A stretch of 64,000 bases of DNA from assembly GCA_020638975.1 (NCBI GenBank), contig JACKHN010000003.1, forward strand, positions 248,001-312,000. The letters are read 5' to 3'. A model generated the notes under the pieces. The model was not told the DNA's origin and made no database searches. It saw only the letters and a list, made by a program, of their open reading frames with translations. Below, in pieces: positions 1 to 9,240 of the stretch (the stretch's first letter is position 1; every line of letters starts with the position of its first letter). Made by a program: the position numbers and the translations under genes. This stretch comes from Planctomycetaceae bacterium (GTDB taxonomy: Bacteria > Planctomycetota > Planctomycetia > Pirellulales > Pirellulaceae).

Positions 1-221
1 TACGTGATGCCGTTCTCGCGAACTTCTTCCTGGGCTTGCTGCCAGCGACGGGATATTTCCTCGCGCCCTAAGCCTTCGACCGACTCGGCGAAGGGTTTCC
101 AGCTAGCACGAATCGCCCCTGCCGAATCGAACATCTCGTCGTAAACTCCCGCCAAAGACGAGTAGTTATCGAAGATGTGGTTCGCTAGCGGAGAGGCGGG
201 CTTAGCGGGAACACTGGTCAT
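1..221 (-). CDS. Circularly permuted ATP-grasp protein (N-terminal part only)
   Basis: The window edge cuts this gene, leaving the first 73 codons on the minus strand. The start ATG (219-221) overlaps the TGA of the transglutaminase gene as ATGA, so the two are translationally coupled. The product begins MTSVPAKPASPLANHIFDNY and continues with a YDEMFDSAGAIRASW segment. This resembles the N-terminus of circularly permuted ATP-grasp (DUF404/DUF407) proteins, which often follow transglutaminase/DUF2126 genes and are thought to form amide or peptide bonds with ATP. The catalytic part lies outside the window, so the assignment rests on the N-terminal resemblance and gene order. Confidence 0.75.
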   Translation of the reverse strand, partial: MTSVPAKPASPLANHIFDNYSSLAGVYDEMFDSAGAIRASWKPFAESVEGLGREEISRRWQQAQEEVRENGIT

Positions 222-3200
222 AAGTTGGGCGAGGCACGCCGCAAATCAAGTGTCAGTGGATATTGAGGGTTCAGTTCGTCGGCAGGAATCTTTATCGGCC
301 CGCCAGTGTGGCCGGACGCAAAGAATCTCGAAGCTCGGCGAGATTCGGCCTCGTAAGAATTGACCGGAAACGTGTCGTAATGACGCCCGCCGGGGTGAGA
401 GACGTGGTAGGTACAGCCACCAATGCTCCGCCGATTCCAGATATCCACCAGATCGACTACCAGCGGCGTGTGGACTGGAATCGTCGGATGTAAGCAGCTC
501 GGAGGCTGCCAAGCTCGATAACGCACGCCAGCTACGTACTCGCCCTGCACACCCGTCGACTGCAAGGGCAACTTCCGACCGTTGCAAGTTACCATGTGGC
601 GACTGTCCGTCATGCCGTTTACTTTTACCTGAAGTCGCTCGACCGAAGAATCAACATAGCGCGCGGTCCCGCCGCCACCAGGCTCTTCGCCCAACACGTA
701 CCAAGGCTCGATCGCCTGCCGCAACTCGACTTTCACATCGTCTTTTTGGATCGTGCCGATGGCCTGGAATCGGAATTCAAAGTGGGAGGCGAACCAGTCC
801 AATTCGAGTGGGATGCCAAACTCTCGGGTCTCGGCGATCACGTCGCGCAGGTCGCTACGGACAAAGTGCGGCAGTAGGAAGCGGTCGTGCAGCGTTGTTC
901 CCCAATGCACGAGCTTTTCCTTGTAGGGTTGCTCCCAGAAACGAGCCACCAGCGCGCGAAGCAACAACTGCTGCGTCAGGCTCATCCGAGCGTGGGGCGG
1001 CATTTCGAAGCCGCGAAATTCCACGAGCCCCAATCGACCGGTACTACTGTCTGGCGAATAAAGCTTGTCGATACAGAACTCGGCGCGATGCGTATTGCCG
1101 GTTAAGTCGACGAGCAGATTTCGGAAGGTGCGATCGACGACCCAAGGCGAGACATCGTTGCCATCGGGCGATGGATCGGGAATCTGTGCGCACGCAATCT
1201 CCAACTCGTAGATGGCGTCTCGACGTCCTTCATCGACTCGCGGTGCCTGGCTTGTCGGGCCAATAAATCCGCCCGAGAACAGATACGAAAGTGAGGGGTG
1301 ATTGTTCCAATAAGTGATGAGGCTCTTCAACAGATCCGGTCGTCGCAGGAACGGACTATCGAGCGGCGTCTTGCCTCCCATCACGATATGGTTGCCGCCT
1401 CCGGTTCCTGTATGCCTCCCATCTAAATCGAACTTCTCGGTGCCGAGCCGCGTCAGACGAGCTTCTTCGTAAAGAATCGTCGTGGTTGCCGTAAGTTCGT
1501 CCCACGAGCCAGCCGGATGAACATTGACCTCGATGACGCCAGGATCAGGTGTCACGCTGATGTGGCTGATACGATGGTCGTGAGGCGGCGTGTAGCCCTC
1601 CAAGACGACTGGCAGATTGGTCGCCGCCGACGTAGTTTCAACCGCCGTCAGTAGATCTAAGTAGTCTTCCAGACGTTCCGTCGGCGGCATGAAGACGTGC
1701 AATCGCCCTTCTCTTGGCTCGATACATAAAGCGGTTCGCACAATCGTTTGCGGCGAGGTTGGCGGGTGTGTCGCAGCGGACTCATTCACACCGGTCTCGC
1801 TGCGTGAGTGTTCCGGCATCGCTCGTCGACCAGGATGCTCGGGCAACTCCTCCCGCGGCGCGGTCGGGTCGGTCGGAAAGAAGTCGCCGTAGCTGGTCGG
1901 GGCTGTCCAAGGGAGTGACTCCATGGGCAGTCGCAGGCCAATCGGCGAATCGCCGGGCAGCAAGAAGATAACTCCCGAACGCATCGGCCAGGGACTGCTG
2001 GTCCAGCGCGCCTTGGCTTGCCACCACTGACGCTTCAGCGGCAACACGTAACCAGAAACCTCGCCCAAGCCCTGCTCGACAAGTCTCGCCAGTCGCACGC
2101 GTTCTTCTACATTCTTCAGCTTACTGTCGCTCGGGTCGACGTTGACGGCGAGCTTGCGTTCCTTGTCGATATAGTGCCAAGCGTCTTCGTAGGCTGGCAT
2201 CGCACACTTCTTGTCGACTTCTAATTGCTTTGCCAATTCTTCGACGAATCGCTTGGCTTCCTTGTTGGTGTGCCCGTAATCTTTTCCTTCTTTGGCAACG
2301 TGTGCTGACTCAAGCCACACGGGCTTGGTGTCGTTTCGCCAGTAGCAACTGAACGCCCAACGAGGCAAAGGCTCGCCGGGGTACCACTTGCCTTGTCCAA
2401 AGTGCAGCAGGCTGTTCGGTGCAAATCGCTGTTGCAGACGCAATAGCAACTCCGCCGCCAGCCGTCGCTTGGTGGGCCCGACGGCAGCCGTGTTCCATTC
2501 CGCGCCTTCCATGTCATCGATCGACACGAACGTGGGCTCGCCGCCCATCGTCAGTCGGACGTCGCCGCGTGTGAGACGTTCATCCACCTGTTTGCCGACG
2601 GTATCGATCTGCTGCCACTGCTCTTCGGAATAAGGCTTCGTGACGCGAGGATCTTCGTGAATACGTTTGATCGACATGCTGAAGTCGAATTCGGTCTCAA
2701 CCGCTTCAACGCCGCCACTGACCGGCGCTGCGGTCGAAGGATCGGGAGTGCAAGCAACCGGAATATGGCCCTCGCCTGCCATCAATCCTGACGTCGGATC
2801 GAGTCCGATCCAACCCGCTCCCGGGATGAAGACTTCCGTCCAAGCATGCAGGTCGGTAAAGTCGAGTTCCGACCCTGACGGCCCATCGAGCGCCTTGATA
2901 TCGGGAACTAACTGGACCAAGTATCCGGAACAGAATCTCGTAGCCAATCCGAACTGACGCAGAATCTGAACCAGTAGCCAAGCACTATCGCGGCACGAGC
3001 CTTTCTTCAGCGTCAATGTCTCTTCGGGGGTCTGAACGCCTGGCTCCATGCGGATGGCGTACTCGATTTCCTTTTGCAAAAGCTGATTCAGGTCGACCAG
3101 GAAGTACGCAATATAGCGTTTTTCACAATCAACCTTCTTGAGAAACTCGCTAAGTCGCGGTCCGGGAGCTTCGCATTCGAGGAACGGCAGCAAGTCTTTT

Positions 3201-3532
3201 GCCAGCAGGTGTTCGTACTTAAACGGAAAATCGTTTGCGCTCGGCTCGACGAAGAAGTCGAATGGATTGATCACCGACATATCGGCGATCAAATCAACAT
3301 CGATCTTCAGCTCTCGTACTTTCTCGGGAAAGACGATCCGAGCTTGGAAATTACCGTGCGGGTCTTGCTGCCAGTTGATAAAGTGATCGGCTGGCTGGAT
3401 CTTGAGCGAGTAACTCAAGATCGGCGTCCGGCAATGCGGGGCTGGTCGCAATCGGACCACCTGCGGTCCCACGGAGGCCGGGCGTTCGTAGCGGTAGTGA
3501 GTCTGATGATTGAGTGCAATGCGTATTGTCAT
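218..3532 (-). CDS. Transglutaminase-like / DUF2126 protein
   Basis: A cytosolic protein of 1104 residues with no signal peptide. The N-terminal third is a bacterial transglutaminase-like module: a beta-sandwich start (MTIRIALNHQTHYRYERP), then a cysteine in KKGSCRDSAWLLVQ, a histidine in FTDLHAWTEVF and an aspartate in GLDPTSGLMAG, the expected Cys-His-Asp triad. The remainder matches DUF2126, with GGGNHIVMGG and FEMPPHARMSLTQQLL. Full-length members are about 1100 residues, so it appears complete. The family occurs in operons with ATP-grasp and alpha-E proteins and is suspected to make or cleave an unidentified peptide-like product. The substrate is unknown. The coupled downstream ATP-grasp gene supports this context. 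Confidence 0.9.
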   Translation of the reverse strand: MTIRIALNHQTHYRYERPASVGPQVVRLRPAPHCRTPILSYSLKIQPADHFINWQQDPHGNFQARIVFPEKVRELKIDVDLIADMSVINPFDFFVEPSANDFPFKYEHLLAKDLLPFLECEAPGPRLSEFLKKVDCEKRYIAYFLVDLNQLLQKEIEYAIRMEPGVQTPEETLTLKKGSCRDSAWLLVQILRQFGLATRFCSGYLVQLVPDIKALDGPSGSELDFTDLHAWTEVFIPGAGWIGLDPTSGLMAGEGHIPVACTPDPSTAAPVSGGVEAVETEFDFSMSIKRIHEDPRVTKPYSEEQWQQIDTVGKQVDERLTRGDVRLTMGGEPTFVSIDDMEGAEWNTAAVGPTKRRLAAELLLRLQQRFAPNSLLHFGQGKWYPGEPLPRWAFSCYWRNDTKPVWLESAHVAKEGKDYGHTNKEAKRFVEELAKQLEVDKKCAMPAYEDAWHYIDKERKLAVNVDPSDSKLKNVEERVRLARLVEQGLGEVSGYVLPLKRQWWQAKARWTSSPWPMRSGVIFLLPGDSPIGLRLPMESLPWTAPTSYGDFFPTDPTAPREELPEHPGRRAMPEHSRSETGVNESAATHPPTSPQTIVRTALCIEPREGRLHVFMPPTERLEDYLDLLTAVETTSAATNLPVVLEGYTPPHDHRISHISVTPDPGVIEVNVHPAGSWDELTATTTILYEEARLTRLGTEKFDLDGRHTGTGGGNHIVMGGKTPLDSPFLRRPDLLKSLITYWNNHPSLSYLFSGGFIGPTSQAPRVDEGRRDAIYELEIACAQIPDPSPDGNDVSPWVVDRTFRNLLVDLTGNTHRAEFCIDKLYSPDSSTGRLGLVEFRGFEMPPHARMSLTQQLLLRALVARFWEQPYKEKLVHWGTTLHDRFLLPHFVRSDLRDVIAETREFGIPLELDWFASHFEFRFQAIGTIQKDDVKVELRQAIEPWYVLGEEPGGGGTARYVDSSVERLQVKVNGMTDSRHMVTCNGRKLPLQSTGVQGEYVAGVRYRAWQPPSCLHPTIPVHTPLVVDLVDIWNRRSIGGCTYHVSHPGGRHYDTFPVNSYEAESRRASRFFASGHTGGPIKIPADELNPQYPLTLDLRRASPNL

Positions 3533-3731
3533 GCGAGCATTCTATTCGAGTTCAGGTGGTGTCAACAGGCGACGGTAAATCCGCGAGTCGCACTGCAATT
3601 GGTTCGAGCTTTGTCCCTTTTGGAGTGCGGCAATTCTTCGCCGCTTTGGTATTTTCTACTCGGAGCCACGAATTCGCGATCCCACGTAAGCCGCAGTGAT
3701 GCTGAAAAAGTGCTTTGCACTGGAGAGTAAA

Positions 3732-3749
3732 GCGGTGACAAGTCACCGC
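3732..3749. repeat. Perfect short palindrome, REP-like
   Basis: An 8-bp stem, GCGGTGAC / GTCACCGC, closes on a 2-base loop, followed by AGTCC and a run of nine A. It lies in the 447-bp gap between the divergent-looking ends of the transglutaminase gene start (3532) and the beta-propeller gene end (3980). On the minus strand it reads as an oligo-T tract before the hairpin, so it is not a standard terminator. From memory, closely similar palindromes are scattered through planctomycete genomes. Nothing else in 3533-3979 looks coding to me. Confidence 0.6.
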
Positions 3750-3979
3750 AGTCCAAAAAAAAAGATGCAAAACTCCGCCTTAATCAGGAGGTTGAGACTT
3801 GATGAGATCCCCGTATAGATCGGGTCGGCGTTGCTGGAAGTTGCGGCTATTTGCACGAGCGTTGCGGATTTGCTTCAGGTTGATCGTTGCCGTGATATAT
3901 GATTCGGTTTTGTCGGGGCAACGCGCAGCGATCTGCCGTAAATCGTTTCGACCGCATGGCGATACTCCAGGCAATGGTT

Positions 3980-5218
3980 CTATCGCGAGATGCGATAGAG
4001 ATGCGTTTTCGTGCGAATCAGTAAATCGTTTCCAATCACTGCCGGCGAAGCCATGCAACCGTCGTCGAGTGGGTTCTCGGCGAGTAATTGGAATTCCTTG
4101 GGGTCAGCGGCGACAACTCGCGTCTTACCGTCTTCATCCATAAAGTAAATTCGCCCATCGGCGTGAATTGGCGATGCGCTATGCGAGCCTCCCATACGCT
4201 CGGTCCAGGTGGCTTCACCCGTTTCTACGTCCAGGCACGAGGCAATTCCTTTGTCATTCACCATGTACAGGTGATTGCCGATAATCAGCTGCGATGGTCG
4301 TGTGGGCGTGGATTGCTTGGTGTCCCAGACCATGTGAGTTTTTGTGACGTCACCGCTTCCATCTGGCCGAACGGCCAGCAGGCACAACCCACGTTGCAAG
4401 CTGATGAATACCTTGCCATGGCTGTACAGCGGTCGAGCGGCCGCATTGAAACCATCGTGGTACACCGTCCAGTACACGTCGCCGGTGAGCGGATTGTAAG
4501 ACTCGGTGCCGACTGAAGCGGGGTCGATAAGTTGCCAACGCCCTTCGTGCTCAATCATGGTTGGCGTCGAATATGCTTTCTTGAAGTCACCGTTGTCGGT
4601 GCCGTAATTGATCGATCGATCTTTCTTCCATACCGTCTCGCCGGTGTTCTTGTTTAGTGCCACCACATATTGCACGTCGATGCCATCGAAGTTCAGAAAG
4701 ATCAAGTCGCGGAAGATGATCGGCGACGAACCGGGGCCTCGATGATGATCGCAGGCAAAATCCTGTCGCGACCATAGAATCTTGCCTGTCGTCGTGTCGA
4801 GGCACGCTGTTCCCGCGCTGCCGTAGTGCACCCATAGCCGGCTTTCCTCGATGACAGGCGTCGGGCTGGCGTAGCTGTTGTAGTCGATGCAGTACATCGG
4901 CTCTGCGATCTCGAAGACCGTTATGTCCTTGATTACTTTACCGGACTTACCGTCGACACATACGGCGGAAAGCCGCTTGCCATCCACCGTCGCATTGGAC
5001 AGCCAGATCTCATCGCCCCACACGACCGGCGACGACCAAGCCTTGCCATCGATCGGCGTCTTCCAGGCGATACTCTCCGTCTCGCTCCACTTGATCGGCA
5101 ACGTTGCTGCCCCGGCATCTCCATCGCCTTGCGGCCCGCGGAACTGACTCCAATATTCGGCTCCGGTGGCAAACGAGCCCGCAAAACAAATAAACAGCAC
5201 GGCGATTATCTGTCGCAT
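3980..5218 (-). CDS. Secreted PQQ-like beta-propeller protein
   Basis: A protein of 412 residues beginning with a Sec signal peptide (MRQIIAVLFICFAGSFATGA). The mature part has recurring propeller-blade strands typical of PQQ-like/quinoprotein repeats: EYWSQFRGPQGDGDA, IAWKTPIDGKAWSSPVVWGD, CLDTTTGKILWSRQ, ALNKNTGETVWKKD, CLDVETGEATWTERMGG. The family folds as a 7-8-bladed propeller and in planctomycetes is usually periplasmic or surface-exposed. I see no dehydrogenase metal-binding motif, so a PQQ enzyme is not supported; a binding or scaffold role is more likely. It is a single gene separated by over 100 bp from both neighbours. Confidence 0.85.
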   Translation of the reverse strand: MRQIIAVLFICFAGSFATGAEYWSQFRGPQGDGDAGAATLPIKWSETESIAWKTPIDGKAWSSPVVWGDEIWLSNATVDGKRLSAVCVDGKSGKVIKDITVFEIAEPMYCIDYNSYASPTPVIEESRLWVHYGSAGTACLDTTTGKILWSRQDFACDHHRGPGSSPIIFRDLIFLNFDGIDVQYVVALNKNTGETVWKKDRSINYGTDNGDFKKAYSTPTMIEHEGRWQLIDPASVGTESYNPLTGDVYWTVYHDGFNAAARPLYSHGKVFISLQRGLCLLAVRPDGSGDVTKTHMVWDTKQSTPTRPSQLIIGNHLYMVNDKGIASCLDVETGEATWTERMGGSHSASPIHADGRIYFMDEDGKTRVVAADPKEFQLLAENPLDDGCMASPAVIGNDLLIRTKTHLYRISR

Positions 5219-5336
5219 CAGTTATGTCTCTCGTTGAAAGTCAGAGATTGTCGAAGGGTCACTGCCAACCAGGATAGTCCACCAGGGCGTCACTTCCCAG
5301 GTATGTGGCATCGGGCGATGCTTCCATGGGGGCGGA

Positions 5337-7049
5337 TTAGTCCTGTTTGCTGCCACGAATCCGAGTCTGAAACCTAACCCGCCGTTCGTTCGACGGTTCA
5401 AGCGATTCCAGCTTCCAATTGCCACCTTCGCTTGCGAGGGTGACCATCGCCTGATACTCGTTGATGCGAGTATGCACGTGCCCCCAATGCTCGACCGTGC
5501 CGGCAACTTGCCAAGTGGCGTCGAAGGTTGGCGTTGACGTTCGCGTTGGCGGCGTCACCGAAAGGACTTCGACGCTGTCGACATGCGAGATTGCGCCGCC
5601 TTGCTCGGCCATTATCAACGAACGCTTTATCTGCAAGTACAGTTCGCGAAGTAAATCACCTTGCACGCTTGTGGCGAGCGCATCGTAAACCTCACCGTCA
5701 TCGCGAAAGTCGAAGGCTGCGTAGATGTTGGGCAATAACTTACCGAGTACCTCGCGTGTCATCTCGGTCGTGAGTGCCTTCGATGCGGCAACGACCGGTG
5801 TCAACTTGGTCGTCTCCCACTCGCCATTCCATCGGAAGTCGGTTCGGTTCGCACGGAAATAATGTTCCGCCGGTGCCTCGTCGCCGACTAGCACGATCGA
5901 GCGCAGATAGGGCGCGTATTCGCTGAACGTCGACCACGTCACGACCACTTCCTTTGGAGGCGTCGGACTTGGGTAAGTCAAGATCACACCGACGCGAGCC
6001 TGATGAACGCTGACGCGGCGAGGCTCGGCGTTTAACGCAAAGTCAGTAATGTCGAGGCCAAAGAAGTTCAGTCGTGTCAGCTTTGCCGGAACTTGTCTAC
6101 CGTTTATCGAGACGGGACTCTTGTCGCGAAAGAATTGTTCGATCGAGTGCCGTGCGGCTTCCTGCTCTTCGACGTCGAGGAAATCAGTATCCTTGCGAGA
6201 GAGCGGCAACCATTGCTCTAGCGTCAGGAGCGGGATCAGGATCTCATGCCGGACTTCAAAGCGAGTTACATAGAGGAATGAGTATAAGCCACCATACGTC
6301 GCAATTCCCAATCGCTGCTGCAATTGTTCCTCGCGTCGTTGTCGCAGCTCGCGAAAGCTCGTGGGTTCGTTCGTGGGAGGGTGTTCCCAATCGAACCTGA
6401 TCGAATGCGGGCGACCGACGGTCAGTTGCGTTGGTCGATCGACAAGGATTCCGTTCTGCAACACCATCAGATCCATAAGCGCTGGCAGAATCGCATTCGG
6501 GCCGCCGAATGTTTGCGTGAACGTCAAGAAGTCTTGTCGCCGCTCGACGGGAAACGACAGTAAGTAATTGACCGATCGCTTCATCAACTCGGTCTGTCGG
6601 ACTCCTTCTTCCTCGATCTTGTCGCTTTCGAGTTCATCAAGCTTTCCGACGAGTCGGATGCCGTCGGAGTTAAGGACAGAAAAATAGTCAAGCACGAACT
6701 GTTTATGCTTCTCGGCGGCTGCTCTTAAATCTTTCGCTGAGTAGACGTAGTTCGCATCGGCTTCCAGTTCGTGGTACAGAACGAGATCTTCAAGCATGAT
6801 TTGGAGATCGGCTTTGATGTGATCTTCGCGAACATCGACGACGACGGAACTCAGTGATATCGGATGAGCCGTGACCCTGCTGGCGGGCAAACTGACGATG
6901 AATCCAACCGCGATTAGAATGATCGCGGCGCGCCCGCAGTGAGCCGACGGCGCTAGCCGCGGGCTTCGGTGGACTTGCCTCGCACTGCAAAGGCCCGACG
7001 CTAGCGCGTTCGGCTCACAAATCAAGGCTTCGGTTCCTTGAATTCTCAT
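5337..7049 (-). CDS. Secreted protein of unknown function (570 aa)
   Basis: The chosen start (7049) overlaps the TGA of the upstream metallo-beta-lactamase gene as ATGA. A further in-frame start 9 codons upstream would overlap that gene more deeply. The first ~35 residues are encoded by an inverted-repeat element (see 6939-7018). Only after them comes a hydrophobic export segment (AAIILIAVGFIVSLPASRVTAHP). The mature part is mixed alpha/beta with no motif I can name. Residues such as VVDVREDHIKADLQIMLEDL suggest a beta-sandwich N-domain, and the end (WQVAGTVEHWGHVHTRINEY) a SnoaL/NTF2-like or beta domain. Coupling to the exported hydrolase suggests joint function in the cell envelope. Function unknown. 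Confidence 0.75.
   Translation of the reverse strand: MRIQGTEALICEPNALASGLCSARQVHRSPRLAPSAHCGRAAIILIAVGFIVSLPASRVTAHPISLSSVVVDVREDHIKADLQIMLEDLVLYHELEADANYVYSAKDLRAAAEKHKQFVLDYFSVLNSDGIRLVGKLDELESDKIEEEGVRQTELMKRSVNYLLSFPVERRQDFLTFTQTFGGPNAILPALMDLMVLQNGILVDRPTQLTVGRPHSIRFDWEHPPTNEPTSFRELRQRREEQLQQRLGIATYGGLYSFLYVTRFEVRHEILIPLLTLEQWLPLSRKDTDFLDVEEQEAARHSIEQFFRDKSPVSINGRQVPAKLTRLNFFGLDITDFALNAEPRRVSVHQARVGVILTYPSPTPPKEVVVTWSTFSEYAPYLRSIVLVGDEAPAEHYFRANRTDFRWNGEWETTKLTPVVAASKALTTEMTREVLGKLLPNIYAAFDFRDDGEVYDALATSVQGDLLRELYLQIKRSLIMAEQGGAISHVDSVEVLSVTPPTRTSTPTFDATWQVAGTVEHWGHVHTRINEYQAMVTLASEGGNWKLESLEPSNERRVRFQTRIRGSKQD
6939..7018. repeat. Imperfect inverted repeat (REP/MITE-like) inside a coding region
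   Basis: Left arm 6939-6966 (starts GTGAGCCGACGGCGCTAGCC) and right arm 6989-7018 (ends TAGCGCGTTCGGCTCAC) pair over about 27 bases with a few mismatches, around a ~22-base loop. The element lies in frame within the 5' part of the 570-residue secreted protein gene, so it encodes an extension before the signal peptide. I recall near-identical sequences as dispersed elements in Pirellula-group genomes; that is recollection, not a search. Confidence 0.7.
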
Positions 7050-8923
7050 TCCACCGTCACCAACGATTCGACCCATTCCCCAAACGCCATCCCGTCCGTA
7101 ACGACATCGGAAGTGATGACGTAGTTACCCGGAATCGCTTTTACATCTAGTTTCATCGGAAGGACTCCCGACTGGCCCGGCGTGAGTGTGATTTCAGCCT
7201 GGCACTCGATGAGCGTAATTCCCTCGGGCAGTCGCGGCTCGATGACAAACGTGCGTTGTGTTGGTGAATGATTCGTGATGCGGACTTCTAAATCGAGCGA
7301 CTCCCCGGATGTCGTCTTCGCGCCATAGGGATAAAACACAGCCCATTGCTCGTCAATCCCGTAGTTCGGCGCATCCCAGGGAAACAACTCCTGGAGAATC
7401 TCGATTCGCTGTTCGTAGCGAAGTTCCAAGTAATCCATCTCGTCGTCCGAGAACTCGAACACGTATGGAATATGTTCATTGACCAGCCAGAATGGCTCAT
7501 CGATCTGCCGCAGCTTTTGAAAGCACAAGCGAAAGCCGCCCTCTTTGTGTACTAGATTGCGATTCAACACGCAGTAGTCGTCAATGCCCGACGGTGCGAA
7601 GGCGTCGCCAATAAAGAAGATGGGCCGCTCGTCCTGGCGACGAGCGAGCAACGCGCCATGGTAGTGCGTCTGGCCGGGAAAGAACTCGAACGTCAACTCG
7701 AACTCCTGCCATTTCATCGTCTCGCCGCTGGGCAGGCTCTTGATGTTCTTGATCGCATTCGACGTCATCGCGGGCATGTGATACGCCGCCGGGTTCTCCA
7801 AGATGTCGGTGTACTCAGTCGTCGCGTACACCGGGCAGTCAAACTCCTCGGCCGCTGCCTGCACCATGTCTGTATGATCGTCGTGATAGTGAGTGACAAA
7901 GATGCCATCCACTTGTTTGACCAAGCCGTTGGTCATCAATGTCTTCACGGCGTCGATCACACGCTGATACCCGCAGTCCAACAAGAATCCATGCCCATCA
8001 TCCGAGATCAGCAAACGACTGGTCGCGTGTTCAAAAACCCAGTCTGGCGTCTTCTCGTGCAACGAGTAAGGCATCAGCTCGATATCTGCTTCTGGTCCCA
8101 GAACTCGTTCGCCGCACATTCGCATGCGTTCCTCTTTGAAGTACCAATGCAACGCGTTGGTCGAGAGGTAATTCCGATACAGTGCTTGGACGCGAGTGAT
8201 TAGCTTCTCGATTGCGACTTGCGGCTGTTCGATGATTGGACCTCGAGCGGGAACGATCAGATCAGGCTTGGCATCCGCAATCTTTCGCAGACTTGTCACC
8301 AATTGAGCCAGCCGACTCCCGTAGCCGTGATAGCCACGAATGTTCGCTTCGGGAATCTCATCTTGAAAGCTGTACAAGTCAAGCAACTGCCCATCGCCGT
8401 AGATTAGGTCGCCTGTAAACGCCATTCTCCTATCATCAATGGTCGCGATATAAGAGACAGCACCACGCGTGTAGCCCGGCGTCTCGACCACATCGAAAAG
8501 TAGTCCGTGCCATTCGACGGCATTCCCTTCCTTTACCCAGCGGTCGATCTCAAGCGGGTGGCTTAGGACTTTGGTTGATTGCTGTGCGTAATCGTGAAAG
8601 CGATTTGCTGTGAATGCGTTCCAGTACTCAGTTGGCTTCTCTATCAACTCCCGTTCCGCTTCGGGGGCAACAGCCGACGCACCCGCTGTAATCGCCGTTC
8701 TTGCCTGACATAGAACGTCGCGGCGATGATGCGTTAATAGTAGTAGCTCGTACTTCGGAGTAACTTCGCTGCTCGCCCCGTACACCGCGAGTCGCTTGCC
8801 GTCCTGCTCGACGAGCACCGAGTTAACTGGGCCTCGTTCGAGAGTTACGCTCGAAGAAATCGATTCCGCAGCGAGAACTTGCACGGACGCGAGCAGGATG
8901 CAAAAAAGCGTTAAGCGGAGCAT
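7046..8923 (-). CDS. Secreted tandem metallo-beta-lactamase-fold hydrolase
   Basis: A 625-residue protein with a Sec signal peptide (MLRLTLFCILLASVQVLA). There are two MBL-like modules. The first (roughly 30-260) has lost the metal ligands: LLLLTHHRRD stands where HxHxDH is expected, followed by GYTRGAVSY and FTGDLIYGD. The second (roughly 300-490) has canonical sites: THYHDDH near 344, GQTHYHG near 417, FIGDAF near 437 and VNEHI near 479, consistent with a dinuclear zinc enzyme. A C-terminal beta-sandwich domain of about 110 residues follows. The substrate is unknown. The stop overlaps the start of the 570-residue secreted protein, so the two are co-translated. Confidence 0.85.
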   Translation of the reverse strand: MLRLTLFCILLASVQVLAAESISSSVTLERGPVNSVLVEQDGKRLAVYGASSEVTPKYELLLLTHHRRDVLCQARTAITAGASAVAPEAERELIEKPTEYWNAFTANRFHDYAQQSTKVLSHPLEIDRWVKEGNAVEWHGLLFDVVETPGYTRGAVSYIATIDDRRMAFTGDLIYGDGQLLDLYSFQDEIPEANIRGYHGYGSRLAQLVTSLRKIADAKPDLIVPARGPIIEQPQVAIEKLITRVQALYRNYLSTNALHWYFKEERMRMCGERVLGPEADIELMPYSLHEKTPDWVFEHATSRLLISDDGHGFLLDCGYQRVIDAVKTLMTNGLVKQVDGIFVTHYHDDHTDMVQAAAEEFDCPVYATTEYTDILENPAAYHMPAMTSNAIKNIKSLPSGETMKWQEFELTFEFFPGQTHYHGALLARRQDERPIFFIGDAFAPSGIDDYCVLNRNLVHKEGGFRLCFQKLRQIDEPFWLVNEHIPYVFEFSDDEMDYLELRYEQRIEILQELFPWDAPNYGIDEQWAVFYPYGAKTTSGESLDLEVRITNHSPTQRTFVIEPRLPEGITLIECQAEITLTPGQSGVLPMKLDVKAIPGNYVITSDVVTDGMAFGEWVESLVTVE

Positions 8924-9240
8924 GTGCTAAATCCCTGGATTGACGCTTGTCGGTCCATGACACTCGCGATTTCCGTTGCGACGGGGCCTGACCCACACGA
9001 GGTGGACGCAGACATTATGCCCGCTGTCAGCAGCGTTTGCTATCGCGAGCCTCAAATCATTGGAAAGCGGGCTCGCCTCGAATTAGCATGGAAACAGCCG
9101 GTTTTTCGTCGGTTTGGCAAGAAAGGCGAATTTGAAGGAACTCCTCGGGGGGTTCCGGCGTCGAAGCCGCGAGCTAGAACGGTCAACGCGACCGCAGCCT
9201 ACCGACTCACAACGAAACGCAAGCTGCATAGGGCCAGAAA
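8924..9240. other. Intergenic gap between divergent genes
   Basis: This 317-bp stretch separates the minus-strand MBL gene from the plus-strand 160-residue gene, so it should hold promoters for both. I see no convincing -35/-10 pair, repeat or RNA gene. A plus-strand reading frame crosses it, but its translation is arginine-rich with no recognisable fold. Confidence 0.5.

Noticed and set aside
3780..4143. Short frames on both strands around the end of the beta-propeller gene
   Set aside because: They overlap the real gene or the palindrome-containing gap and have no recognisable features.
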